The position numbers and the translations under genes were made by a program. Positions 54,847-64,000 of a DNA stretch of 64,000 bases are shown here, one piece after another. Location: contig NC_014623.1 of the NCBI RefSeq assembly GCF_000165485.1, forward strand, positions 4,978,893 to 5,042,892. The letters run 5' to 3'. Numbering within the stretch: the first letter of the stretch is position 1; every line of letters begins with the position of its first letter. The notes under the pieces were generated by a model. That model worked only from the letters and a program-made list of their open reading frames with translations, did not search any database and was not told where the DNA came from. Origin of the DNA: Stigmatella aurantiaca DW4/3-1 (lineage in GTDB: Bacteria; Myxococcota; Myxococcia; Myxococcales; Myxococcaceae).

Positions 54847-57800
54847 ATGATGGAAAATCCGCAAGACTCGAAGGCCGGTGTGCCGCTCTCTGGCTCCCGA
54901 TTCGTTCCGTGCTCCTTGCTCCAGGAGCATGTCTGGAACTTTGAGCAGGTGGCAGGCAGTGGGGGGGCCTGCGTGCAAGGAGGCTTCCGCATCTCCGGCG
55001 CACTGGAGGTGCCGTTGCTGGAGCGAAGCCTCGACGCGCTCATCCAGCGGCACCAGATTCTGCGCACCCGCTTTGCCCTTGTCGAAGGGACGCTGGCCCA
55101 GATCGTCGAGGATGCCGGGCGTTTGCCGCTGACGGTCATCGAACTGGCGCGGGCGGATGAGGCGGCGCTCAAAGAGGTGGCCCTCGAACAGGCTCGGCGG
55201 CCGTTCGATCCGGGCCGGGGGCCCCTGCTGCGCGCGGTGCTGCTGCACCTCGGGGTTCAGGAGCACGTGCTGCTTCTCTGCATGCATCGGCTGATTGCCG
55301 ATGAGGCTTCATTTGGAGTGCTGGGGAGGGAGCTGGCCACTTTGTACAGCGCCTTCTCCGCCGGCCGGGCTCCGCGCCTCCCGGAGCCTTCCCAATATGG
55401 GGAGTTCGCCGAGAAGCAGCGGTCGTCCCTGCGGGGCGAGGCGCTGGATCTCCACCTGCACTTCTGGAAGCAAAAGTTCTCCGGGGCCACCCCGATCCAA
55501 CTTCCCACGGACTTTCATCCGCCCCAGGCCGTGACTGGAGTCCGGGCACGGCATTCGTTTGTGTTGCCCCGTGCGTTGGTTGAAGCCCTTCGGGCCCTGG
55601 CGCCCGGAGAGGCTGACTCCCTGCGCGATACGCTGCTGGCGGCCTTCCGGCTGTTGCTGCACCGCCATGCCTACCAGCAGGAGGACACCAGCATCGGTCT
55701 CCTGGTTTCCCACGCGCCTGACTCGGGGGGGCCTGGGCTCCTCGGTCCTGTCGCCAGCCCACTGGTGCTTCGGCTTCCGCTCTCGGGGAACCCCGCGTTT
55801 CACTCGTTCCGGCGTTCGGTCCGCAAAACGCTGGCCGAGGCCTTGGCCCATCGTGCGCTGCCCTTCGAGACCCTCCTCGATGTGCTGCAGTTGGGTCCGG
55901 AGCGTGGCCCCGAATTGCTCAGGGCCTTGGTCATCTTCGAGGCGCCTGCGCCGGAGTTTCTTCAACTTCCGGAGCTCTCGTTCGTTCCGCTCGAGACGCA
56001 AGGAGGCGTGACGCCGTGCGAGCTGGTCCTGCGGCTCTCGGAAGGGCTGTGCGAGCTTCGCGGTGCATTCGAGTACAACGCGGAGCTGTTCCAGGCCGCC
56101 ACCATCTCTCGGATGGTGGAGCGGTTTGAGCGGCTGCTGGAGGGCATCGCCGCCACGCCTGACCAGCGTGTCTTGGCACTGCCGCTCCTGACGCGGCAGG
56201 AGCACCACCAGATCCATCAGGAGTGGAACCCGAGGAGAGTGGAGAGGAGAGAAGAGAGCGCGCACGGACTGTTCGAGGAGCAGGTGAGGCGGACGCCCGA
56301 AGCGGTGGCGGTGAGCTTCGAGGAAGAGGAGGTGACGTACGGGGAGCTGGAGAAGAGGGCAAACCAGGTAGCGAACTACCTGAGGGGGAAGGGTGTGGGG
56401 CCAGAGAGCCGAGTGGGAGTGTGCGTGGAGCGCTCGGTGGAACTGGTGGTGGGAATGCTGGGGACGCTGAAGGCGGGGGGAGCGTACGTGCCGCTGGACC
56501 CCAGTGTGCCCGCCGAGAGGCTTGGGTACATGGTGGAGGATTCGGGGTTGGAGGTGCTGCTGACGCAGGCGCACCTGGAGGGGAAGCTGCCGCAGGGAGC
56601 GTTGAGAGTGGTGAGGCTGGACGCGGACTGGGGGGAGATTGGGCAGCAAAGCCAGGGGAAGGTGGAGAGTGGGAGCGGTGGGGGGAACCTGGCGTACGTG
56701 ATCTACACGTCCGGGTCGACGGGGAAGCCGAAGGGGACGCTGCTGGAGCACGGGGGGCTGTGCAACACGGTGAGAGAGGCCATCGAGATGATGGAACTGG
56801 GACCCGGGAAGAGGGTGCTGCAGTTCTCGTCGATGGGGTTCGATGCGTCGGTGTGGGAGATGTTCTCGGCGCTGCTGTCAGGAGCGAGGCTGGAGATGGC
56901 GCCGAAGGAGGCGCTGCAACCGGGAGCTCCGCTGCAGGAGTTGCTGAAGCAGAAGGAGATCACGACGGCGACGTTGACGCCAGCGGTGCTGATGCAGTTG
57001 GAGCCGAGGGAGTTGCCGAAGTTGAAGACGGTGGCGGCGGCGGGAGAGGCGAGCACGGGGGAGTTGGTGAGGCGTTGGAAGGAGGGGAGGAGGTTCATCA
57101 ACGCGTATGGACCGACGGAGGTGACGATCTGCGCGACGAAGAATGGGCAGGTGGAGGAGAGGAGGCCGACGATAGGTCGGCCGCTGAAGAACGTGCAGGT
57201 GTACGTGCTGGATGAAGAGCAGAACGAAGTGCCAGTGGGAGTGGCCGGAGAGTTGTGCGTGGGAGGAGTGGGGGTAGGGCGTGGGTACCAGGGGAGGCCC
57301 GAGCTGACGGCGGAGCGTTTCATCCCGCACCCGTTCAGCCAAGAGGCGGGGGCGAGGCTGTACCGGACGGGGGACCGGGCGAGGTACGTGGAGGGAGGGG
57401 AGTTGGAGTTCCTGGGGCGGATGGACTTCCAGGTGAAGCTGAGAGGTTTCCGGATCGAGTTGGAGGAGGTGGAGGGAGTGCTGGGAAAGCACCCCGGGGT
57501 GAGGGAAGTGGTGGTGGTGGTGAGGGAGGATGAGGGAGGAAGCCGGAGGTTGGTGGCGTACGTGGTGGGGAAGCAGAAGGAGTCTGCGCCGAGCAGTGAG
57601 AGTCTGAGGAGCTACCTGAAGGAGAAGTTGCCGGAGTACATGGTGCCCTCGGCGTATGTGAGGCTGGAGGCGCTACCACTGGCGCTCACCGGCAAGGTCG
57701 ACCGGCGGGCCCTTCCCGCTCCAGATTGGAGCAGGCCGGAGCTGGACGGCGAGTACGTTGCTCCCCAGACGCCCGTTGAGAAGCAGCTGGCTGCCATCTG

Positions 57801-60800
57801 GGCGAAAGTGCTCAGGCTCGAGCGCGTGGGTCGGCACGACAACTTCTTCTTACTCGGTGGCGATTCCATCATTGGAATGCAGATCCTGGCCCGCGCCCAC
57901 CAGGTGGGGCTTCGCTTCACGTCGAAGCAGCTCTTCCAGCACCCGACCCTCGCCGCGCTGGCGCCCCTGGTAACGGAGGCCCAAGGCCACGGCGAGCAAG
58001 GCGTGATCACCGGGCCGGTGCCTCTGACGCCCATTCAGCGCTGGTTCCTGGATCAGCAGCAGCCGGAGCCACACCACTTCAAGCAGGGGATGGTCTTCGA
58101 GGTGACCGAGCAGGTGGATCCCGCGCTTCTGGCGCGAGCCCTGCGGCGGCTCCTCGAGCACCATGATGCCTTGCGCATGTGCTTCCTCGAGGAGGACGGG
58201 CACTGGAAGCAGTCCAACAGTGCGCAGGCGCAGGAGGTCTCCCTGCGGAAGGTGAACCTGGCTCAGGTTCCGGAGGCGCAACGGGAGGCGGCGATCGAGG
58301 CAGTGGCGGAGGAGCTGCAAGAGGGCATCGAGCTCTCTCAGGGACTGCTGCTGCGCGCGGCATTGCTCCATCTCGGAGCAGGACAGACCGAGCGGTTGCT
58401 GCTCGTCATCCATCACTTCGTGGTGGACTTCGTCTCGTGGCGCATCTTGCTGGAGGATCTGAATACGGCCTACCAGCAGCTCTGCCGGGGCGAAGAGGTG
58501 GAGCTGCCGGCCAAGACGACGTCCTTCAAGACATGGGCCGGAAAGTTGGAGGAATACGCTCAGTCTCCGCTGGAGGAGGAGCTGGCCTACTGGCTGGCGC
58601 CTCGCAAGCAAGTCCAGGCGCTGCCGGTGGATCGGCCGGGGGGAGCCAATACACAAGCGTCGGCTCGTGGGGTGTCCCTGTCCTTGGATGTGGAGCAGAC
58701 GCGGGCGCTGCTGCAGGAAGTGCCGGGGGCTTACCGGGCTCACATCAATGACGTGCTGCTGACGGTGCTGGCGCAGTCCTTGGCGCAATGGACGGGGTCG
58801 CGCCAGGTGCGGATTGACCTGGAAGGGCACGGACGCGAGGAGTTGTTCGAGGACGTGAACCTGTCTCGGACGGTGGGTTGGTTCACGACGCTGTTCCCCG
58901 TTCAATTGGAACTGCCGGAGTCAACGAGTCCCGCGTCGGCACTGGGGGTGGTGCGGGAGGAGTTGCGGCGGCTGCCCCATCGAGGCATTGGCTACGGGTT
59001 GCTGCGCTACCTGCGGAAGGATGGCGCGGCACAAGGCCTGCGGTCTCTTCCCCAGGCCGAGGTGAGCTTCAACTATTGGGGGCAGATCGACCTGATGGGA
59101 CAGGGCTCGGCGCCCTTCGTGCTCGCGCCGGAGTTGGGAGGCCCGGAGTTCGGCGGGAATCACCGTCGGCCGCACCTGCTGGCCGTGGAGGCCCGCGTCT
59201 TCGGAGGCAAGCTCGAGGTCACCTGTCTGTACAGCGAGAACGTCCACGAGCGGGCGACCATCGAGGCGCTGGTCCAGGGGTTCATGGCGTCCCTGCGGGC
59301 CCTCATCGCGGGTCGCACGTCGCCGGAAGCCGCGCGCTACGTGCCCGCGGACTTTCCGCTGGCCAGGTTGGATCCGGCCGCGCTGGAACAGGTGGTGAAG
59401 CAGGCTCCGCGTATCGAGGACCTCTACCCGCTCTCACCGCTCCAACAGGGGCTGCTCTACCATGCGCACCTTGCGCCTGGGACGGACCTGTACTTCGAGC
59501 AGGTGAGCTGGACCCTTTCCCATGCGCTGGATGCCTCCGCTTTCCAAAAGGCCTGGGAGCGGGTGGTGGCGCAAAACCCCATCCTCAGGACCGCCTTCCT
59601 CTGGGAGGGTTTGTCAGAGCCGCTTCAGGCCGTCCTCCCTTCGGTCACGTTGCCATGGCGGCAACTCGATTGGCGGGACGTTCCGGAGGCCGAGCAGAAG
59701 GCGCGGCTCTCCTCTCTCGTGAGAGAGGATCGCACCCGTGGCTTCGAGCTGTCACAGGCACCGCTGATGCGCGTGACGCTCGTCCGGCTCGGTGAGGCCG
59801 CATACCAGTGCCTGTTCAGCTTTCACCACCTGTTGCTGGATGGATGGAGCGTGGGCCTGGTGTTCCAGGAGCTGTACGCTCACTGCGAAGCCATCTCCGC
59901 TGGCAAGGAATTGCCCCTCAAGCGGGGGCCTGCCTACCGCGAGTACATCGCGTGGTTGCGGCAGCAAGACTTCGCGCGCTCGGAGGCCTACTGGAGGCAG
60001 GCGCTCAAGGGGTTCAGTACGCCGACGCCGCTGCCCTACGGGCAAAGGCCAGGAGGGGATGCGGAGGCGCCTCAGGGCTACAACGAGCGGCAACTCCAGA
60101 TCGGCACGGCCTCGGCCGCTGCGCTTCAAGCGTTCGTGCGGCAGCACCGCCTGACGTTGAACACGCTGGTGTTGGGCGCGTGGGGGCTCGTTCTGGGCCA
60201 GCATGGTGGCGTCACGGACGTCGTCTTCGGCACAACGCTGGCCGGCCGCCCGCCTGAACTGCCGGGCTCCGATGCCGTGATGGGGCTGCTCATCAACACG
60301 CTTCCGGTGAGGGTGCGCCTGGATTCTCGGGCGCCGCTGTTGCCATGGCTGGAGCGCCTCCAATCCGAACAGGACGAACTGCGCCAATACGAGCACAGCC
60401 CCTTGTCGCAAGTTCAGGCGTGGAGCGAGGTGCCTCGCGGGACGGCCCTGTTCGAGAGCCTGTACAGCTTTGAAAACTACCCGATGGATTCGGCTCTGGG
60501 AGGTGCCGAGTTCATCGAGCGGACCCAGTTCGCGATTGCCGCTTCCATCATCCCCAACCGGAAGGGGCTGCTGCTCAGGATCGCCTTCGAGCCCGCGCGA
60601 TTCGAGAAGAGCACCATTGATCGGCTGCTGGAGCATTGGAGCCTCGCGCTGGAACGCATGGTGGCGGCCCGGCCGGAACAGCCCCTTGGGCGCATCTCGC
60701 TGCTCTCCGAGGCGGAGCGGAGGCAGGTGCTGGAGGAGTGGAACCCGAGGAGAGTGGAGAGGAGAGAAGAGAGCGCGCACGGACTGTTCGAAGAGCAGGT

Positions 60801-63800
60801 GAGGCGAACGCCCGAAGCGGTGGCGGTGAGCTTCGAGGAAGAGGAGGTGACGTACGGGGAGCTGGAGAAGAGGGCAAACCAGGTAGCGAACTACCTGAGG
60901 GGGAAGGGTGTGGGGCCAGAGAGCCGAGTGGGAGTGTGCGTGGAGCGCTCGGTGGAACTGGTGGTGGGAATGCTGGGGACGCTGAAGGCGGGGGGAGCGT
61001 ACGTGCCGCTGGACCCCAGTGTGCCCGCCGAGAGGCTTGGGTACATGGTGGAGGATTCGGGGTTGGAGGTGCTGCTGACGCAGGCGCACCTGGAGGGGAA
61101 GCTGCCGCAGGGAGCGTTGAGAGTGGTGAGGCTGGACGCGGACTGGGGGGAGATTGGGCAGCAAAGCCAGGGGAAGGTGGAGAGTGGGAGCGGTGGGGGG
61201 AACCTGGCGTACGTGATCTACACGTCCGGGTCGACGGGGAAGCCGAAGGGGACGCTGCTGGAGCACGGGGGGCTGTGCAACACGGTGAGAGAGGCCATCG
61301 AGATGATGGAACTGGGACCCGGGAAGAGGGTGCTGCAGTTCTCGTCGATGGGGTTCGATGCGTCGGTGTGGGAGATGTTCTCGGCGCTGCTGTCAGGAGC
61401 GAGGCTGGAGATGGCGCCGAAGGAGGCGCTGCAACCGGGAGCTCCGCTGCAGGAGTTGCTGAAGCAGAAGGAGATCACGACGGCGACGTTGACGCCAGCG
61501 GTGCTGATGCAGTTGGAGCCGAGGGAGTTGCCGAAGTTGAAGACGGTGGCGGCGGCGGGAGAGGCGAGCACGGGGGAGTTGGTGAGGCGTTGGAAGGAGG
61601 GGAGGAGGTTCATCAACGCGTATGGACCGACGGAGGTGACGATCTGCGCGACGAAGAATGGGCAGGTGGAGGAGAGGAGGCCGACGATAGGTCGGCCGCT
61701 GAAGAACGTGCAGGTGTACGTGCTGGATGAAGAGCAGAACGAAGTGCCAGTGGGAGTGGCCGGAGAGTTGTGCGTGGGAGGAGTGGGGGTAGGGCGTGGG
61801 TACCAGGGGAGGCCCGAGCTGACGGCGGAGCGTTTCATCCCGCACCCGTTCAGCCAAGAGGCGGGGGCGAGGCTGTACCGGACGGGGGACCGGGCGAGGT
61901 ACGTGGAGGGAGGGGAGTTGGAGTTCCTGGGGCGGATGGACTTCCAGGTGAAGCTGAGAGGTTTCCGGATCGAGTTGGAGGAGGTGGAGGGAGTGCTGGG
62001 AAAGCACCCCGGGGTGAGGGAAGTGGTGGTGGTGGTGAGGGAGGATGAGGGAGGAAGCCGGAGGTTGGTGGCGTACGTGGTGGGGAAGCAGAAGGAGTCT
62101 GCGCCGAGCAGTGAGAGTCTGAGGAGCTACCTGAAGGAGAAGTTGCCGGAGTACATGGTGCCCTCGGCGTATGTGAGGCTGGAGGCGCTGCCGCTGGCGC
62201 TCACCGGCAAGGTCGACCGGCGGGCCCTGCCGGTCCCCACTCTGGACGGAGCTGGACGGCGGGAGGGCTTCGTCGAGCCGAGGACGGAGCTGGAGCGGAA
62301 GCTGGCAGAGGTATGGGCCAGCGTGCTCAAGCACGCGCGCGTCGGCGTGCACGACAACTTCTTCGAGTTGGGGGGAGATTCGATCAGCAGCATGCAGATC
62401 GTGGCTCGAGCTCACCAGGCGGGGCTCAAGGTCACGTCGAAGCAGCTGTTCCAACATCAGACGATCGCCGAGCTTGCACCCGTGGTGGATGTGAGCAGGG
62501 AGCAGGGCATGGCGCGGGATTCCATGCCGCTCACCGCCATCCGCCGGGGCAACGCGGATGCAGCGCGTCCGATGGTCTCCGACTTCCCGCTGGCCCGGAT
62601 GGAGCCCGCGACGCTGGAGCGGGTGCTGAAAAAGCATCCGCAGGTAGAGGACATCTATCCGCTGTCGCCGCTGCAGCAGGGAATGCTGTTCCATGCGCTG
62701 CTGTCGGTCGAGCTGGGGATGTACTTCGAGCAGGCCGTCTGGCGGTTCGGGGGAGCGCTCGATGTTCGTGCCTTCCAGCAGGCGTGGCAGGCGGTGGTGG
62801 ACCAGAACCCCATTTTGCGGACAGGGTTCTTCTGGGGCGAAGTGCCCGAGCCGCTCCAGGTGGTGCACCCGCAGGGAGAGCTGCCGTGGCAGGAGCTTGA
62901 TTGGCGCGGGGTTCCTTCGGCGGAACAGCCGGCGCGGATGGCGTCCTTCCTTGAGGAGGATCGCGCCCGGGGCTTCGACCTTTCACGCCCGCCGCTGATG
63001 CGTGTGGCGATTGTCCGGATGGGGAACAGCGATGACTGGATCATCTGGAGCTTCCACCACGTCGTGTTGGATGGGTGGAGTTCGTCGCTGCTGCTCAAGG
63101 ATTTGTTCGCGCTGTACGAGGCCTTCGTCCAAGGCCGCCCGCTTCAGCGCGTCCAGCGGCCCGCTTTCCGGGAGTACATCGCGTGGCTGCAACAGCAGGA
63201 CACCCGTGAGGCCCAGGCGTACTGGAGCCAGGAACTCAAGGGGTTTACGGCCCCCACGCCGTTGCCCGGCGCGAGAAGTCTAGAGCGCACGGGTTCGGAG
63301 TCGACGCACCAGCGCGAGCGCGAGGTGCAATTCACGGAGGGCGAGACGGAGGCCGTGCAGGCGTTTGCAAGGAAGCACAAGGTCACGGTCAACACGGTGG
63401 CGCAGGCGGCGTGGGCGCTGGTGTTGGGGCGCTACAGCGGGGAGCCGGAGGTGGTCTTTGGCAGCACCGTGGCGGGCCGCCCACCGGACCTGGCTGGGGT
63501 CGATGCGATGGTCGGCGTGCTCATCAACACGCTGCCAATTCGGGTCCGGTTGCCTGCCGAAGTGCCTGTGCTGGAATGGTTGCAGGGGCTTCAGGCGCAG
63601 CAACTCGAGCAGCGGCAGCACCAGCATTGCCCGCTGGTGCAGATCCAGAAGTGGAGTGAGGTACCGAGGGACAGGGCCCTGTTCGACAGCCTCTTTGTCT
63701 TCGACTACCCAATGGACGCCTCTGAAATGGGGCGGCTGGGGATTCTAGAGGCGGAGACCTTCCGGCCAAGTCAGCGGACGAACTACCCGCTCACGGCCAC

Positions 63801-64000
63801 GCTGGGCTTCCCGCGAGGAAAGCTGGAGCTGAGGCTCGCGCATGAGCCCCAGTCCTTCGATGCGGCACTCATGGAGCAGGTCCTCGTCCATTGGAAGGTG
63901 GCGCTGGAGCGCATCATCGCCTACCCGGAACATCGGCTGAGACAACTGCAGCTCCTGACGGATGAGGAGCGCCGGGAGTTGGTGGAGAGGTGGAATGAGA
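54847..64000 (+). CDS. Multimodular nonribosomal peptide synthetase (3' end outside window)
   Basis: 3,051 residues are visible, open to the right edge; the in-frame TAG just before ATG 54847 fixes the start nearby. Domains: C0 (about 1-455), with HRLIADE where HHxxxDG is expected, so catalytic His is Arg148; A1 (459-955); T1, Ser1007 in LGGDSI; E (about 1055-1500), HHFVVDFVSW at 1189; C2 (from 1528), FHHLLLDG at 1660; A2 (1964-2461); T2, Ser2512; C3 (from 2604), FHHVVLDG at 2737; then the first residues of A3. The E domain after T1 predicts a D residue 1. Both A domains have code DAWTAAAICK, against DAWTIAAICK of gramicidin synthetase for Phe, so an aromatic residue is likely. Confidence 0.95.
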   Translation, partial: MMENPQDSKAGVPLSGSRFVPCSLLQEHVWNFEQVAGSGGACVQGGFRISGALEVPLLERSLDALIQRHQILRTRFALVEGTLAQIVEDAGRLPLTVIELARADEAALKEVALEQARRPFDPGRGPLLRAVLLHLGVQEHVLLLCMHRLIADEASFGVLGRELATLYSAFSAGRAPRLPEPSQYGEFAEKQRSSLRGEALDLHLHFWKQKFSGATPIQLPTDFHPPQAVTGVRARHSFVLPRALVEALRALAPGEADSLRDTLLAAFRLLLHRHAYQQEDTSIGLLVSHAPDSGGPGLLGPVASPLVLRLPLSGNPAFHSFRRSVRKTLAEALAHRALPFETLLDVLQLGPERGPELLRALVIFEAPAPEFLQLPELSFVPLETQGGVTPCELVLRLSEGLCELRGAFEYNAELFQAATISRMVERFERLLEGIAATPDQRVLALPLLTRQEHHQIHQEWNPRRVERREESAHGLFEEQVRRTPEAVAVSFEEEEVTYGELEKRANQVANYLRGKGVGPESRVGVCVERSVELVVGMLGTLKAGGAYVPLDPSVPAERLGYMVEDSGLEVLLTQAHLEGKLPQGALRVVRLDADWGEIGQQSQGKVESGSGGGNLAYVIYTSGSTGKPKGTLLEHGGLCNTVREAIEMMELGPGKRVLQFSSMGFDASVWEMFSALLSGARLEMAPKEALQPGAPLQELLKQKEITTATLTPAVLMQLEPRELPKLKTVAAAGEASTGELVRRWKEGRRFINAYGPTEVTICATKNGQVEERRPTIGRPLKNVQVYVLDEEQNEVPVGVAGELCVGGVGVGRGYQGRPELTAERFIPHPFSQEAGARLYRTGDRARYVEGGELEFLGRMDFQVKLRGFRIELEEVEGVLGKHPGVREVVVVVREDEGGSRRLVAYVVGKQKESAPSSESLRSYLKEKLPEYMVPSAYVRLEALPLALTGKVDRRALPAPDWSRPELDGEYVAPQTPVEKQLAAIWAKVLRLERVGRHDNFFLLGGDSIIGMQILARAHQVGLRFTSKQLFQHPTLAALAPLVTEAQGHGEQGVITGPVPLTPIQRWFLDQQQPEPHHFKQGMVFEVTEQVDPALLARALRRLLEHHDALRMCFLEEDGHWKQSNSAQAQEVSLRKVNLAQVPEAQREAAIEAVAEELQEGIELSQGLLLRAALLHLGAGQTERLLLVIHHFVVDFVSWRILLEDLNTAYQQLCRGEEVELPAKTTSFKTWAGKLEEYAQSPLEEELAYWLAPRKQVQALPVDRPGGANTQASARGVSLSLDVEQTRALLQEVPGAYRAHINDVLLTVLAQSLAQWTGSRQVRIDLEGHGREELFEDVNLSRTVGWFTTLFPVQLELPESTSPASALGVVREELRRLPHRGIGYGLLRYLRKDGAAQGLRSLPQAEVSFNYWGQIDLMGQGSAPFVLAPELGGPEFGGNHRRPHLLAVEARVFGGKLEVTCLYSENVHERATIEALVQGFMASLRALIAGRTSPEAARYVPADFPLARLDPAALEQVVKQAPRIEDLYPLSPLQQGLLYHAHLAPGTDLYFEQVSWTLSHALDASAFQKAWERVVAQNPILRTAFLWEGLSEPLQAVLPSVTLPWRQLDWRDVPEAEQKARLSSLVREDRTRGFELSQAPLMRVTLVRLGEAAYQCLFSFHHLLLDGWSVGLVFQELYAHCEAISAGKELPLKRGPAYREYIAWLRQQDFARSEAYWRQALKGFSTPTPLPYGQRPGGDAEAPQGYNERQLQIGTASAAALQAFVRQHRLTLNTLVLGAWGLVLGQHGGVTDVVFGTTLAGRPPELPGSDAVMGLLINTLPVRVRLDSRAPLLPWLERLQSEQDELRQYEHSPLSQVQAWSEVPRGTALFESLYSFENYPMDSALGGAEFIERTQFAIAASIIPNRKGLLLRIAFEPARFEKSTIDRLLEHWSLALERMVAARPEQPLGRISLLSEAERRQVLEEWNPRRVERREESAHGLFEEQVRRTPEAVAVSFEEEEVTYGELEKRANQVANYLRGKGVGPESRVGVCVERSVELVVGMLGTLKAGGAYVPLDPSVPAERLGYMVEDSGLEVLLTQAHLEGKLPQGALRVVRLDADWGEIGQQSQGKVESGSGGGNLAYVIYTSGSTGKPKGTLLEHGGLCNTVREAIEMMELGPGKRVLQFSSMGFDASVWEMFSALLSGARLEMAPKEALQPGAPLQELLKQKEITTATLTPAVLMQLEPRELPKLKTVAAAGEASTGELVRRWKEGRRFINAYGPTEVTICATKNGQVEERRPTIGRPLKNVQVYVLDEEQNEVPVGVAGELCVGGVGVGRGYQGRPELTAERFIPHPFSQEAGARLYRTGDRARYVEGGELEFLGRMDFQVKLRGFRIELEEVEGVLGKHPGVREVVVVVREDEGGSRRLVAYVVGKQKESAPSSESLRSYLKEKLPEYMVPSAYVRLEALPLALTGKVDRRALPVPTLDGAGRREGFVEPRTELERKLAEVWASVLKHARVGVHDNFFELGGDSISSMQIVARAHQAGLKVTSKQLFQHQTIAELAPVVDVSREQGMARDSMPLTAIRRGNADAARPMVSDFPLARMEPATLERVLKKHPQVEDIYPLSPLQQGMLFHALLSVELGMYFEQAVWRFGGALDVRAFQQAWQAVVDQNPILRTGFFWGEVPEPLQVVHPQGELPWQELDWRGVPSAEQPARMASFLEEDRARGFDLSRPPLMRVAIVRMGNSDDWIIWSFHHVVLDGWSSSLLLKDLFALYEAFVQGRPLQRVQRPAFREYIAWLQQQDTREAQAYWSQELKGFTAPTPLPGARSLERTGSESTHQREREVQFTEGETEAVQAFARKHKVTVNTVAQAAWALVLGRYSGEPEVVFGSTVAGRPPDLAGVDAMVGVLINTLPIRVRLPAEVPVLEWLQGLQAQQLEQRQHQHCPLVQIQKWSEVPRDRALFDSLFVFDYPMDASEMGRLGILEAETFRPSQRTNYPLTATLGFPRGKLELRLAHEPQSFDAALMEQVLVHWKVALERIIAYPEHRLRQLQLLTDEERRELVERWNE
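56219..57713 (+). repeat. A-domain repeat, copy 1
   Basis: 1,495 bases that recur at 60734-62228. The copies differ at four positions, all silent (GAG/GAA, CGG/CGA, CTA/CTG, CCA/CCG), two near each end. The repeat spans exactly the A domain, from the WNPRR linker to LTGKVDRRAL. Arg codons inside are mostly AGG/AGA, unlike the flanks. Confidence 0.97.
60734..62228 (+). repeat. A-domain repeat, copy 2
   Basis: Direct repeat of 56219-57713 at a constant offset of 4,515 bases. The encoded proteins are identical across the A domain, while the T, E and C domains on either side are not. Confidence 0.97.

Overview
The window looks like chromosomal DNA of a large-genome, GC-rich myxobacterium, probably Cystobacterineae (Myxococcus/Stigmatella/Archangium-like). 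The evidence is the very high third-position GC, many lipoproteins and secreted metalloproteases, an IF-3 gene with an AUC start and an Ala/Lys/Glu-rich tail like Myxococcus Dsg, and large secondary-metabolite loci. This assignment is inference; no rRNA is present.

Layout. (1) 1-16.2 kb is mostly housekeeping and envelope genes: the 3'-truncated gene of a fused Fe(II)/2OG oxygenase and adenylate-kinase-like protein, a carboxypeptidase-regulatory-repeat/PDZ protein, recX, thioredoxin, a LysR regulator, a VWA lipoprotein, a DUF3105 lipoprotein, an M2 (ACE-like) peptidase, a cold-shock protein, a second HExxH peptidase, a Mip-like FKBP, a PilZ protein, two small secreted proteins and a family-5 uracil-DNA glycosylase. 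(2) 16.3-24.4 kb is the conserved translation block tRNA-Val, thrS, infC, rpmI, rplT, pheS, pheT, ihfA, tRNA-Pro, with recognisable promoters and hairpins, including a U-tailed terminator in the rplT-pheS spacer. (3) 24.4-28.8 kb holds a gene-free stretch, an ABC exporter, a serine beta-lactamase-like hydrolase and a small membrane protein.

(4) 28.9-48.9 kb is a dense, co-directional RiPP locus. Its centre is a 41-residue precursor peptide (34716-34841; C-terminal core SCTWGANCGK) that needs no annotation of its own to be missed, and a class II lanthionine synthetase (LanM, CCG type). Around them lie five Fe(II)/2OG- or JmjC-type oxygenases, a cobalamin-type radical SAM RiPP maturase, a sulfotransferase, a VAO-type flavin oxidase fused to DUF697, an S41 peptidase, a polyprenyl diphosphate synthase, a squalene-cyclase-like alpha-barrel protein, and two paralogues of an unrecognised family. 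A lanthipeptide locus carrying an isoprenoid module and this many oxygenases matches nothing I know and is the best candidate for an undescribed system.

(5) 48.9-64 kb is an NRPS locus. A minus-strand operon (FtsX/MacB-type permease, CmlA-like diiron beta-hydroxylase, short-chain dehydrogenase, second permease) diverges from a giant NRPS gene that runs off the right edge. The NRPS reads C(degenerate)-A-T-E-C-A-T-C. Its two A domains are encoded by 1,495-bp copies differing at only four silent positions, and their codon usage differs from the flanking domains. The specificity residues read DAWTAAAICK, one change from the Phe code, and a CmlA-type hydroxylase next door fits a beta-hydroxylated aromatic residue.
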